A stretch of 64,000 nucleotides of DNA, taken from assembly GCF_004795055.1 (NCBI RefSeq), contig NZ_SSBJ01000031.1, positions 26,876 through 90,875 on the forward strand, written 5' to 3'. The notes under the pieces were generated by a model. The model made no database searches and was not told where the DNA came from. It saw only the letters and a list, made by a program, of their open reading frames with translations. The DNA comes from Streptomyces sp. A1136 (GTDB taxonomy: Bacteria; Actinomycetota; Actinomycetes; Streptomycetales; Streptomycetaceae). Positions 16,039 to 24,676 of this stretch are shown one piece after another. The translations under genes and the position numbers were made by a program. Position 1 is the first letter of the stretch; the number at the start of each line of letters is the position of its first letter.

Positions 16039-16935
16039 ATGGATCCCGAACTCGAAGCGTTCGTCCCCTTGTTCCCCGAGGCCGACCTGAACGACCCGGC
16101 CCGCGCACGTGAGGAGTTGGCCGCGTTGGCCGCCGCGATACCGACGCCGGAGGTCGCGGGCATGAAGACGGAGGACCACACGGTGCCCGCCGACCCGGAC
16201 GTGGCGGTGCGGCTCTACCGCCCGCTCGGGGCGCGGGGCGCCATCGTGTGGCTGCACGGCGGTGGATTCGTCCTCGGCGGTGTGGAATCCGAGCACCCGT
16301 GGGCCACCCGGATCGCGGACGGCTCCGGCGCGGTGGTGATCGTGGTGGACTACCGTCTGGCCCCGGAACACCCTTTCCCGGCCGCCCTGGACGACGCATA
16401 CGCCGTATTGACCTGGGCCGCCGAACACGCCGACGAACTCGGCATCGACCCGGAGCGGATCGCGGTCGGCGGCCACAGCGCCGGCGGCGGCCTCGCGGCC
16501 GCGCTGGCGCTGCGGGCGCGCGACGAGCGGGGGCCCGCGATCCGCTTCCAGTTGCTCAACCAGCCGGGGCTGGACGACCGGCAGGAGAGCTGGTCCGCGC
16601 GGCACTTCACCGAGTCGCCCTGGATGGATCGCGACAAGGTCACCGCGTCGTGGCGGCAGTATCTGGGCTCGACGGCCGCCACGCCGTACGCCGCCCCCGC
16701 CCGGGCCGCCGATCTGTCGGGGCTGCCACCGGCCTACATCGCCACCGCGGAGCTCTGCCCGAACCGCGACGAGGACCTCGCGTACGCGATGCGCCTGCTC
16801 CGGGCGGGCGTGTCGGTCGAGATCCACCAGTGGCCCGGCACCTTCCACGGCTCACAGGCGATCGTCTCGGCCGAGGTCTCGCAACGACAGAACGCCGAAC
16901 TCGGTGCGGCGCTGCGCCGCGGTCTGGCCGGGTGA
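16039..16935 (+). CDS. Alpha/beta hydrolase, hormone-sensitive lipase family
   Basis: 298-residue esterase of family IV. It has the oxyanion motif IVWLHGGGFVLGG, the nucleophile elbow GGHSAGGGLAAALAL, DYRLAPEHPFPAALDD between them, and GTFHGSQ carrying the catalytic histidine near the C-terminus; the acid residue is probably the aspartate in PNRDEDLAY. The protein has no signal peptide and should act on short acyl esters in the cytosol. I chose ATG 16039, with GAGGA eight bases upstream, over ATG 16030. It faces a PucR-type regulator and is followed by a frameshifted serine hydrolase 33 bp downstream. Confidence 0.9.
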   Translation: MDPELEAFVPLFPEADLNDPARAREELAALAAAIPTPEVAGMKTEDHTVPADPDVAVRLYRPLGARGAIVWLHGGGFVLGGVESEHPWATRIADGSGAVVIVVDYRLAPEHPFPAALDDAYAVLTWAAEHADELGIDPERIAVGGHSAGGGLAAALALRARDERGPAIRFQLLNQPGLDDRQESWSARHFTESPWMDRDKVTASWRQYLGSTAATPYAAPARAADLSGLPPAYIATAELCPNRDEDLAYAMRLLRAGVSVEIHQWPGTFHGSQAIVSAEVSQRQNAELGAALRRGLAG

Positions 16936-16968
16936 GCCGTGGACATCGACAGGCAGGGGGAAGCGCGG

Positions 16969-18170
16969 ATGCGGGGGAAGCCGGAAACACCGGAGGAGCT
17001 CGAAACACGCGAGGAGTTGGAGGCGGCCTTGGAGGCGGTCCACCGCGCGGGGATGCCGGGGGTGTTCGCCGAAGTACGCGACTGCGGTCACATTGGAGCG
17101 GCGCCCGCGGGGTCGCCGACGTGGGGACCGGCCGTCCGGTCACGCACGACATGCGCCACCGCGTCGGAAGCGTGACCAAGACCTTCACCGCCGTCGCGAT
17201 CATGCACCAGGTCGAGCGGGGCCTGCTCTGCCTCGACGCGCCGATCGGCGACCTCCTGCCGCGGTTCGTACCGGGAGAGCGCGGCAGGAGGATCACGGTG
17301 CGGATGCTGCTCAACCACACCAGCGGCCTCAGGGACTACCTGCCCTACGCCTTCCCGTCCTTCCGGGGGTTCCCTTCCCTCTCGGACATATCTCCGGAAA
17401 GCCTTGACGACAACCGGTTCAGGAGGTTCCACCCGGCCGAGCTGATCGGGATGGGGGTCGCGGCACCGGCCACCGGCGAGCCCGGGGGCCCGACGGGGGT
17501 GTACTCCAACACCAACTACCTGCTGCTCGCCCAGCTGTTGGAGCAGGTGACCGGCACCACGGCCGAGGACTACATCACCCGCGAGGTCATCGAGCGTGCC
17601 GGGTTGCGGCACACCGGGTTCCCGTCCGGCCCGCGGATCGAGGGTCCGCACGCCCGCATGTACGAGGCGCTGTACGGCTTGATCGCCCCGCCGCGCGACT
17701 ACAGCGTCTACGACATGTCCTGGGTCGGGCCGGCAGCGGCCCTGGTGTCGACGGTGGAGGATCTCAATCGGTTCTACGGCAGACTGCTCGCCGGCGGGAT
17801 CGTCGACCGGGCGTCGCTCACCGAGATGCAGCGCACGGTGCCGGTCCGCGCGCTGGACGGGACGACGATCGACTACGGCCTCGGCCTGCACAAGGTCGTG
17901 GTCGAGGACGGCGGCACCTTCTGGGGTCACGACGGCTCGGCCTGGGGAGCCGGGACGGTGTCCTTGACCCGCGCCGACGGGCAGCGGCAGATGTCCGTGG
18001 CCGTCAACCTCGCGAGGTGGAACGAGCGGGACTCCTCGGGAAGGCCGCGGCGCCACCCCATCGACGACGCGCTGGCCGCGCTGTACCAGCGGGCGTTGGG
18101 CGGCGGGACCCGGACCGGGGAGGCCTCGGGGGACCTCGACGGTCAGCAGGGGGTCGAGGGGCCCTTCTGA
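16969..18170 (+). pseudogene. Beta-lactamase-family serine hydrolase with frameshift
   Basis: Class C beta-lactamase/DD-peptidase-like hydrolase broken by one frameshift. From ATG 16969 (GGGGGA upstream) the first frame gives LEAALEAVHRAGMPGVFAEV up to about 17090; the next frame then carries WSGARGVADVGTGRPV and everything after it, including the active-site SVTK of HRVGSVTKTFTAVA, the YSNTNYLLLAQLLEQ block with the Tyr-x-Asn motif, and GHDGSAWGAG in the KTG position. One missing base near 17092-17094 (CACATTGG) restores a full-length protein of about 400 residues. It may be a genuine pseudogene or an assembly error. Its end overlaps the convergent kinase gene by 28 bp. Confidence 0.75.
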
Positions 18171-19777
18171 CGGGTGAGGTTGTCGTTGGACATCCAGCCC
18201 GCGGTGTTCGTCCCCTCGATCCGGACGTACGTCCACTTGTTGCCGTGCGCGTTGACGACGTAGCAGTGGTACCAGACCTTGGTACCGGACTTCGCCAGCG
18301 TGACGGCGGGGCAGGTCTGGTAGGGGCCGGTCTCCAGGTGGTAGTCGCCGGCCATGTAGGCGTAGCTGCCCGGACTCGGGTCCTTGTGGCTCCATCCGCC
18401 ACAGGCCGTCGGTACGGGGCCGGGCCGGCCCGCCGAGGCGCTCGGAGTCGCCCCGTGGGCGCCGGCCGTGCCCGACGGGGACGGCTTGGCCGACCGTGTC
18501 GCGCCGGCCTTGGGCGGGGACGCGCTCGGAGCCGTCTTCGCCGGACGTCCGCCGCCCGCCGAGGGCGTGGTCGCCGGCAGGGCCGCCGGCGCCCGGCCGC
18601 CCCTTCCACCGCCGTGGCCCCCGGTGAGGGCGTAGGCGACCCCGCCCGCCGCGAGTACGGCGACGGTCGCGGCCACCGCGACGACGGTACGGCCGCGGCC
18701 CCGCGCGGGGCCGGCTGCCGAGGCCCCTCGCGGCGGGGGCGCGGGCGGCCCGGAGACCGGGACGGGACGGGGGTGCGCGGGCTCCAGGTAGGGCAGGTGG
18801 AGCGGTACCGGAACGACGCCGGCCCCCGGGGCGGGGCCGAAGGCGGGGGGCGGACCGAAGCCGGGGGCGGGCGCGGGGGGCGGTGGTGCGGGCGTCGCCA
18901 CGACGGCCGTGGCCGGCGACGGGCTGCCGCCCGGCGCACGGTTCTCGGCCGTCTCGGCCAGCATCGCGCGCGCCCGGTCGGCCGTGGGACGCTGGGCGGG
19001 GTCCTTCGCCATGAGCGCCCGGAGCACCGGTCCGAGCGGTCCCGCCCGGCGGGGTTCGGGCAACGGGTCCGCGACGATCGCCGACAGGGTGGACCACACG
19101 GAGGTGCGGCGGAACGGCGACGTGCCTTCCACGGCCGCGTACAGCGTCATGCCGAGCGACCAGATGTCGGAGGCCGGGCCGGGCTCCTGCCCCTGGGCGC
19201 GCTCGGGCGGCAGGTAGTCCAGGGAACCGACGAGTTCGCCGCTGCGCGTCAGCTTGGCGAGGGACTCGTCGCCCGGGCCGTCCATGGTGGCGATGCCGAA
19301 GTCGGTCAGCACGACCCGGCCGCCCTGCTCCAGCAGCACGTTGCCCGGCTTCACGTCCCGGTGCAGGACCCCCGCGCGGTGCGCGGCGTCGAGGGCGTCC
19401 ATCAGCTTGGCGCCGATCGCGGCCGCCTCGCGCGGGTCCAAGGGGCCGCGCTCGGTGAGGACGTCGTCGAGGGAGGGCCCCTCGATCAGCTCCATCACGA
19501 TGACCGGCAGACCTTGTTCCGAGGTCACGTCGTGCACGGTGACCACGCCGTCGTGCCGGATGCGGGCGGCGGCTTGCGCCTCCCGTTGCATCCGGGCGCG
19601 CAGGTCGGCGAGTTCGGGGCCTCCCGCGTCGGTGTAGGCGCGCAGGACCTTCACGGCGACCTCGCGGCCCAGCAGCGTGTCCTGGGCCCGGGCCACCACG
19701 CCCATCCCGCCCCGGCCGATCATCGCCGTCACCCGGTAGCGGCCCCCCAGTGTCCTGCCGACCAGCTCATCGTTCAT
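18143..19777 (-). CDS. Receptor-type Ser/Thr protein kinase with extracellular SH3-like domain
   Basis: Transmembrane Hanks-type kinase, 544 residues. The kinase domain (about residues 10-265) has GRGGMGVVARAQD, the VAVK lysine, HRDVKPGNVLL catalytic loop, DFG, and a conserved PPERAQG. A Pro/Ala linker follows, then one membrane helix (VVAVAATVAVLAAGGVAYAL, about 385-405), another low-complexity linker, and an outer domain of about 85 residues starting CGGWSHKD with several cysteines, VWYHCYVVNAHGNKWTYVRI and GWMSNDNL, an SH3b-like pattern found in Streptomyces cell-wall proteins. The outer domain probably senses cell-wall material. ATG 19777 follows directly on GGGGGAG; GTG 19792 is an alternative with better spacing. 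A membrane protein gene precedes it on the same strand. Confidence 0.85.
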   Translation of the reverse strand: MNDELVGRTLGGRYRVTAMIGRGGMGVVARAQDTLLGREVAVKVLRAYTDAGGPELADLRARMQREAQAAARIRHDGVVTVHDVTSEQGLPVIVMELIEGPSLDDVLTERGPLDPREAAAIGAKLMDALDAAHRAGVLHRDVKPGNVLLEQGGRVVLTDFGIATMDGPGDESLAKLTRSGELVGSLDYLPPERAQGQEPGPASDIWSLGMTLYAAVEGTSPFRRTSVWSTLSAIVADPLPEPRRAGPLGPVLRALMAKDPAQRPTADRARAMLAETAENRAPGGSPSPATAVVATPAPPPPAPAPGFGPPPAFGPAPGAGVVPVPLHLPYLEPAHPRPVPVSGPPAPPPRGASAAGPARGRGRTVVAVAATVAVLAAGGVAYALTGGHGGGRGGRAPAALPATTPSAGGGRPAKTAPSASPPKAGATRSAKPSPSGTAGAHGATPSASAGRPGPVPTACGGWSHKDPSPGSYAYMAGDYHLETGPYQTCPAVTLAKSGTKVWYHCYVVNAHGNKWTYVRIEGTNTAGWMSNDNLTRQKGPSTPC

Positions 19778-19954
19778 CTCCCCCGTCGGCACCGCACACT
19801 CCGTTTCGCAACCGCTCGTCAAGAAGCCGTCTGGCCGCACCAGAGTAGAGGCACGGTCACCGCGACCGCTCGCCAGGCGCGTACCCCGGTGTGCGACGCC
19901 GCCCGCCCCGGCGCAGCCCGACGGGGTACCGCCGTAACGGCGTGTCAGCCGGTG

Positions 19955-21505
19955 TCAGCCGCCGCCGTTCTTGAGACGGCGCAGGAACTCGTCGGACAGG
20001 CGTTTTTGCAGTTCGGCGAGTTGCTCGGGGGTGTAGCCGTTGAGGTCGACCTCGCCCGGCGGCGACGTGGCCTGCTCCTTCGGTTTCTGCTTCTCCTGTT
20101 CCCGGCGATTGAGTTCGGCTTCCTCCGGCGAGCCGGGCGCCGCGTACGCGCACCTGATGAGTGTCCCGTCGGCGGCTTTGAGGCAGGTCGCCTCGCGACC
20201 GGCCACCTGACCCCGGCCCTCCACCCGGTAGCGGATGTTCTGTTCGCTCCCGATGGTGGCGGTCCACGTGCTGCCGCCGGTCGGGACGACCTCGAACACC
20301 CGGTCCTCGTTGTAGCAGCAGACGTCCCGGTACTCGGCCTTGACCAGCTCGACGAGTGCCTTGGGCGACGACCACGTCGGGTTGAGCCGGTGCACCGTCA
20401 TCGGGGCCAGACCGCCGCCCTGGTGGCGGGTCGGGACCGTCGACACGGCCACGACCGAGCTGGCCTCGCCCTGCGGCGTGAGGGGGGTGACGTACGCGCT
20501 GTTCCCGGTCGCGTCGCGGTACCGGAGCGTGAACTCCGAGTCGTTGCCCTCGTTGGCGCCGTCCTCGGAGGCGTCCCAGCCGCTGCGCTCGAACCACCAG
20601 TCGCTGAAGCTGCCGACCGCGGCCGTCCCCTCGCGCTGCCGGGAGGCGAGGCTCAGTGGATACGACGGGCCGGGCACCGCGGCCGTGTCGGAGGTGATCG
20701 TGACCTTTCCGGTCCGTCCGTCGTAGAGCGCCACCCCGGCGGGGCGTTCGGTCACCACGAGGATGCCGGTCTGGCGCTTGAGGGGGACGACCACGATCGG
20801 GGTACCGCCCGAGCAGGTCACGTAGGCGTCGGACGCCTCGAAGCGCACCCAGCGCTTCCGGTCCGAGATCTTCCGGCCGAGGTTGTGGGTGAACCAGCCG
20901 CCGATCCGCGCGTCCGCCCGGTCCACGTCGAACGCACAGCGTTCCTGGTTTCGGCTGTTCCCGCCGAGGGGGATCTCCTGGACCAGGCCGACCTCGTATC
21001 CGGCCAGCCACCCGCGCCGCTCGACCAGGGTCGCGAACCGGTCCGAGTCGGGCAGGTAGGTGACGTCCGAGATCTCACCGGTCACATCGCCCAGGTGCGG
21101 TGCCGCCTGGGCCTTGCCGACGAGGTAGGGGGCGCGGGGCGTCAGCTCGGGCACCGGCTCGGACACGACCCGGACGTCGTGCATGTACTCCCGGTCCTGG
21201 AGGTACGCGCCGTATACCAGCCACCAGATCGCGAGGCCCAGGCCGAGGACGCCGCCCAGCCAGGCGAGGGCCACCGCCGCGGCTCCCCCGGCCGCGCCGC
21301 CCCGTTTCCCTCCGGACGGCTTCCGGCGGAGCGTCCTCGCCCCGAGCCAGAGCACCCCGGCGGTGACCGCCGCCAGGAGTGGCACGGCCAGCCAGGCGAG
21401 CATCTTGCGAAGCTCCCAGACCACGATCGTGGTGTAGTACGAGCCGTACCAGAGCGCGAGACCCGCCAGAACCATCCCCGTGCCCCACCGCAGTGCCCGG
21501 CCCAT
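19955..21505 (-). CDS. Large membrane protein, function unknown
   Basis: 516 residues. Three or four helices in the first 110 residues (VLAGLALWYGSYYTTIVVW, LAWLAVPLLAAVTAGVLWL and ALAWLGGVLGLGLAIWWLV) lead into a beta-rich outer domain of about 330 residues with paired cysteines (DVCCYNEDR, ATCLKAADGTLIRCAY). The tail is charged and ends with LAELQKRLSDEFLRRLKNG. No catalytic motif can be recognised. It lies 178 bp upstream of the receptor kinase on the same strand, so it could be co-expressed and even act as a kinase substrate or partner, but only position supports this. ATG 21505 has a G-rich ribosome binding site. Confidence 0.65.
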   Translation of the reverse strand: MGRALRWGTGMVLAGLALWYGSYYTTIVVWELRKMLAWLAVPLLAAVTAGVLWLGARTLRRKPSGGKRGGAAGGAAAVALAWLGGVLGLGLAIWWLVYGAYLQDREYMHDVRVVSEPVPELTPRAPYLVGKAQAAPHLGDVTGEISDVTYLPDSDRFATLVERRGWLAGYEVGLVQEIPLGGNSRNQERCAFDVDRADARIGGWFTHNLGRKISDRKRWVRFEASDAYVTCSGGTPIVVVPLKRQTGILVVTERPAGVALYDGRTGKVTITSDTAAVPGPSYPLSLASRQREGTAAVGSFSDWWFERSGWDASEDGANEGNDSEFTLRYRDATGNSAYVTPLTPQGEASSVVAVSTVPTRHQGGGLAPMTVHRLNPTWSSPKALVELVKAEYRDVCCYNEDRVFEVVPTGGSTWTATIGSEQNIRYRVEGRGQVAGREATCLKAADGTLIRCAYAAPGSPEEAELNRREQEKQKPKEQATSPPGEVDLNGYTPEQLAELQKRLSDEFLRRLKNGGG

Positions 21506-21633
21506 CAGCGCCCCCCGACGTCGTTTCCCCGATTGTCCACGCCGCGTCCTCGGGTGTCAGCAGTCCGGGACCACGTGTGCCCGCCCGGCGAGCGGGCCGG
21601 GTGGGCGGGACAAGGCGGCGGAGGCGGCGCGGA

Positions 21634-23166
21634 TCAGACGATGCCCTCGGCGATCTCCGCCTGCTCGCGGGCGTTCCCGTAGGCCGCCGGGGTCCCGTAG
21701 GAGCGTCGGGCGACGAACCACCACACGGTGGCGAGTACGAGTACCACCGCCAGGGCGTACACCGCGTAGTTCATGGAGTCGACGGTGACCGGCGACTTCT
21801 GAGGCAGGCAGAACAGGACGGTGACCACCGCCACCCAGACCACGGCGATCCAACCGATCGGCCTGCTCCAGCGGCCCAGGTTCCACGGGCCGGGCCGGAA
21901 GCGCTTGCCGGCGCGCAGCCTCAGGTAGATCGGGATGGCGTAGGCGGGCGTGATGCCGATGACGTTGATGGCGGTCACGGCCCCGTAGGCGGTGGCGGAC
22001 CAGAGCGACGGCAGGGCGAGCACGCCCGCGACGACGACCGACAGCCAGACGGCGGGGACCGGCGTCTGCGTACGGCCGCTGACCTCGCGCCACAGGGACG
22101 AGCCGGGGAGCGCGTTGTCGCGGCTGAACGCGAAGACCATCCGGCTCGCGGCGGCCACTTCGGCGTTGCCGCAGAAGAGCTGCGCGACGATGACGACGAG
22201 GAGCAGGGCGCCGGCGCCGCCGGAGCCGAGGGCGTCGAGGAAGATCTGGGCGGGCGGGACTCCCGTGGCGCTGTTCTGGACGGCCGCGTAGTCCTGGATG
22301 GCGAAGGTGAGCCCCGCGAGGAGGGCGAATCCGGCGATCCAGGAGACCCAGATGGACCGGACGATGCCCCGGGCGGCGGAGACGGAGGCGTTCGAGGTCT
22401 CCTCCGAGAGGTGTGCGGAGGCGTCGTAACCGGAGAAGGTGTACTGGGCGAGCAGCAGACCGATCGCGGCCACGTAGAGCGGGTTGGTCCAACCGGTGTC
22501 GTTGACGAACTCGGTGAAGACGAACGAGGGCGAGCGGTGGTGGTCGGGAACGACGGCCAGGGCGCCGACGATCAGCGCGACGCCGCCCAGGTGCCACCAG
22601 ACGCTGACGGAGTTGAGCACGCTGACGAGGCGGACGCCGAAGAGGTTGAGCGCGGCGTGCAGCAGCAGGACGCACAGGAAGATCAGGAAGGTCGAACCGG
22701 AGGTCGGTACGAAGCCGAACTGGAGGTTGAGGAAGGCTCCGGTGAACAGGGCGGCGCCGTAGTCGATCCCGGCGATCGCGCCGAGCAGGCCGAGGAGGTT
22801 CAACCAGCCCGTGTACCAGCCCCAGCGGCGACCTCCGAGCCGGTCGGCCATGTAGTAGAGCGCCCCCGATGTGGGGTAGGCACTGGTCACCTCGGCCAGG
22901 GCGAGACCGACGCAGAGCACGAAGAGGCCGACGCCGGCCCAACCCCACATCATCACGGCCGGACCGCCGGTGCCGAGCCCGAAGCCGTAGAGGGTCATGC
23001 ACCCGGAGAGGACGGATATGACGGAGAAGCTGATGGCGAAGTTGCCGAATCCGCCCATCCGACGGGCGAGGACGGGCTGGTAGCCGAGCTCCCTGAGCCG
23101 TTCCTCCTCGTCCTGTGGGTGTGGGGCGGTGCGGCCCAGGTGGGCCGCCCATTCGGTTCGCGACAC
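21634..23166 (-). CDS. Amino acid/amine permease, APC superfamily
   Basis: 510-residue transporter with about 12 helices. The N-terminal ELGYQPVLARRMGGFGNFAI and SFSVISVLSGCMTLYGFGL match the APC subgroup related to GABA and choline permeases (Uga4-like), which includes the conserved GPAVMMWGW and TSAYPTSGALYYMADRLG motifs. YTFSGYDASAHLSEET is the conserved helix 6-8 region for substrate binding. It should bring amino acids or amines into the cell with protons. GTG 23166 is preceded by GGAGGT. It is 66 bp behind the gene at 23233 on the same strand, and the FGGY kinase/flavoprotein cluster is transcribed away from them. Confidence 0.88.
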   Translation of the reverse strand: MSRTEWAAHLGRTAPHPQDEEERLRELGYQPVLARRMGGFGNFAISFSVISVLSGCMTLYGFGLGTGGPAVMMWGWAGVGLFVLCVGLALAEVTSAYPTSGALYYMADRLGGRRWGWYTGWLNLLGLLGAIAGIDYGAALFTGAFLNLQFGFVPTSGSTFLIFLCVLLLHAALNLFGVRLVSVLNSVSVWWHLGGVALIVGALAVVPDHHRSPSFVFTEFVNDTGWTNPLYVAAIGLLLAQYTFSGYDASAHLSEETSNASVSAARGIVRSIWVSWIAGFALLAGLTFAIQDYAAVQNSATGVPPAQIFLDALGSGGAGALLLVVIVAQLFCGNAEVAAASRMVFAFSRDNALPGSSLWREVSGRTQTPVPAVWLSVVVAGVLALPSLWSATAYGAVTAINVIGITPAYAIPIYLRLRAGKRFRPGPWNLGRWSRPIGWIAVVWVAVVTVLFCLPQKSPVTVDSMNYAVYALAVVLVLATVWWFVARRSYGTPAAYGNAREQAEIAEGIV

Positions 23167-23232
23167 GGTGGTACCTCCGGGTGGGTGGTGGGGCACGGGG
23201 ACGGTGAGCGGGGCGGGGAGCCGGGGGGATGG

Positions 23233-24213
23233 TCAGTCCCGGCCGGCCAGGCTGCGGGACCTGGCCTGCAGGAACACCTCCTCGGCCAGTGCCTGGTCGG
23301 CCGGCGAGCGGGTCCGGTAGGCCCATGGCGCGGGGGTCCAGTAGGGGCCGATCGCGTCGAGGACACGGGCCGCCTCGTCGAACCGGAGGGCTCCCCACAG
23401 GGCGTGGGCGAGGTGGTTGAGGTCGAGCGGGGAGGCGTACCGCGGGTCGGCGTGGTGGAACCAGCGCTCCAGGGCGTGGCCGGCGTCGCGGGCGGCGTCC
23501 TCGGCGACCCAGTGCAGGTCGAGGGCCCTGTCCTGGCCGCGTTCGCGGCGGTAGCGCTCGACCCGCACATAGAGCGGCAGGACGTGCGCGGTGGACCCGG
23601 AGGGCGCGGAACCGGCGGCCCAGTAAGCGAAGTTGGCGGCCTCGGTGAGCGGTCCGGGGTTGCCCGCGTACACGAACTGGAGCATCCGGTGGTACGCCTC
23701 GCGGTTGTTCGGGTCACGCTCTTCGACCTCGGCGAGGATGCCCCAGGGGCCGGGGGGCAGCATCGGGCCGGGCGGCGGGAGCCGGTGCTCGTCCATCCGG
23801 CGCTGTTCGTCGAGGGGCGCGAGGGCGAGCAGGCAGACCCACGGCACAGGGTCGGCGGGGCAGAGACCGGCGGTGTCCCGGCAGGCGCTCCAGGCTTCCT
23901 GCCAGAGCTCGTGGGTGCGGGGGTGTCCGGCGCGGTGGGCACGGACGGCCCGTTCGACGGTGACGCGCGTGTGCATCACGGCCGCGGCGACACTGCGCGG
24001 TTCCTCGGTGAGCCAGGCCTGGACCACGTCGGAGCCGGCGGCGACCGCGGCGAGGACCTGGGTGCGCTGGGTCCACAGCCCCCATCCGTCCGTCCGTTCC
24101 AGCAGACGCGCCATCGACACCCAGCGGCCGGTGCGCAGGTCCTGCACGGCGACGCGCAGTTCCTTGTCGTGGCCGGCGGGGTGGTAGACGGGCCGGAAGT
24201 CGCCGCCCGCCAT
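23233..24213 (-). CDS. Conserved hypothetical helical protein linked to permease
   Basis: 326-residue soluble protein, apparently all-helical with a TPR-like rhythm: HTRVTVERAVRAHRAG, ELWQEAWSACRDTAGL, NREAYHRMLQFVYAGNPG, LNHLAHALWGALRFDEAARV. Conserved tryptophans (PGPWGILAEVEERDPN) stand out. No enzyme motif is evident. It is the first gene of a transcript with the APC permease 66 bp downstream, and a similar partner gene is what I would expect for a regulatory or scaffold protein of the transporter, but its role is unknown. ATG 24213 follows GGGACGAG; a GTG one codon earlier is possible. Confidence 0.65.
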   Translation of the reverse strand: MAGGDFRPVYHPAGHDKELRVAVQDLRTGRWVSMARLLERTDGWGLWTQRTQVLAAVAAGSDVVQAWLTEEPRSVAAAVMHTRVTVERAVRAHRAGHPRTHELWQEAWSACRDTAGLCPADPVPWVCLLALAPLDEQRRMDEHRLPPPGPMLPPGPWGILAEVEERDPNNREAYHRMLQFVYAGNPGPLTEAANFAYWAAGSAPSGSTAHVLPLYVRVERYRRERGQDRALDLHWVAEDAARDAGHALERWFHHADPRYASPLDLNHLAHALWGALRFDEAARVLDAIGPYWTPAPWAYRTRSPADQALAEEVFLQARSRSLAGRD

Positions 24214-24676
24214 CACCTCGTCCCGGTCGACGGGCGGCCCTGTAGGGTGCGTCCTGCGGTGGTCGTGGTCATCGGTCCTCGGATCGCGTAGGGAGCTGGG
24301 TCCGTCCGGCGCCGGACCGCGGCGCTGCGGCCGTACCGTGCCGTGCCATGCCGGGAAGCACGAGAGCCGCGCGCGAAGCGCGCTCTGCGTCCTCGACGTC
24401 GACCCGCGATCGACGTCCTTCCCGTTGATCGGCGATCACTATAGGGCGACGGGACGGTTACGCATCCAGATTCTTGTTCGAACGCAAGTAACCGGCCACG
24501 AGAGCCATATGACTTTGCGTCAGCACCTCCACCGGACGCCGGGCGGATCTTGACGAGCGAGGTCGGCTGATGGAGGCTTCCGAGCGACGATCCGACGATG
24601 GAGGCGATCGCGAGGATCGCGACGACCAGGACGCGAACGCGCGAACGATCGCGACGCACGGCAGGACGGAGTGGTG
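24214..24676. other. Divergent promoter region of permease and kinase clusters
   Basis: The 463-bp gap has no gene. On the minus strand TATAGT (24439-24444) is a good -10 for the permease transcript. Just upstream of it an inverted repeat, CGGTTAC (24455-24461) and GTAACCG (24488-24494), encloses CTTGTTCGAACGCAAG, itself a near-palindrome, in the most AT-rich stretch of the gap. The right third (24550-24660) is rich in GCGATCGCGA-like words. The inverted repeat is the best operator candidate for shared control. Confidence 0.5.
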
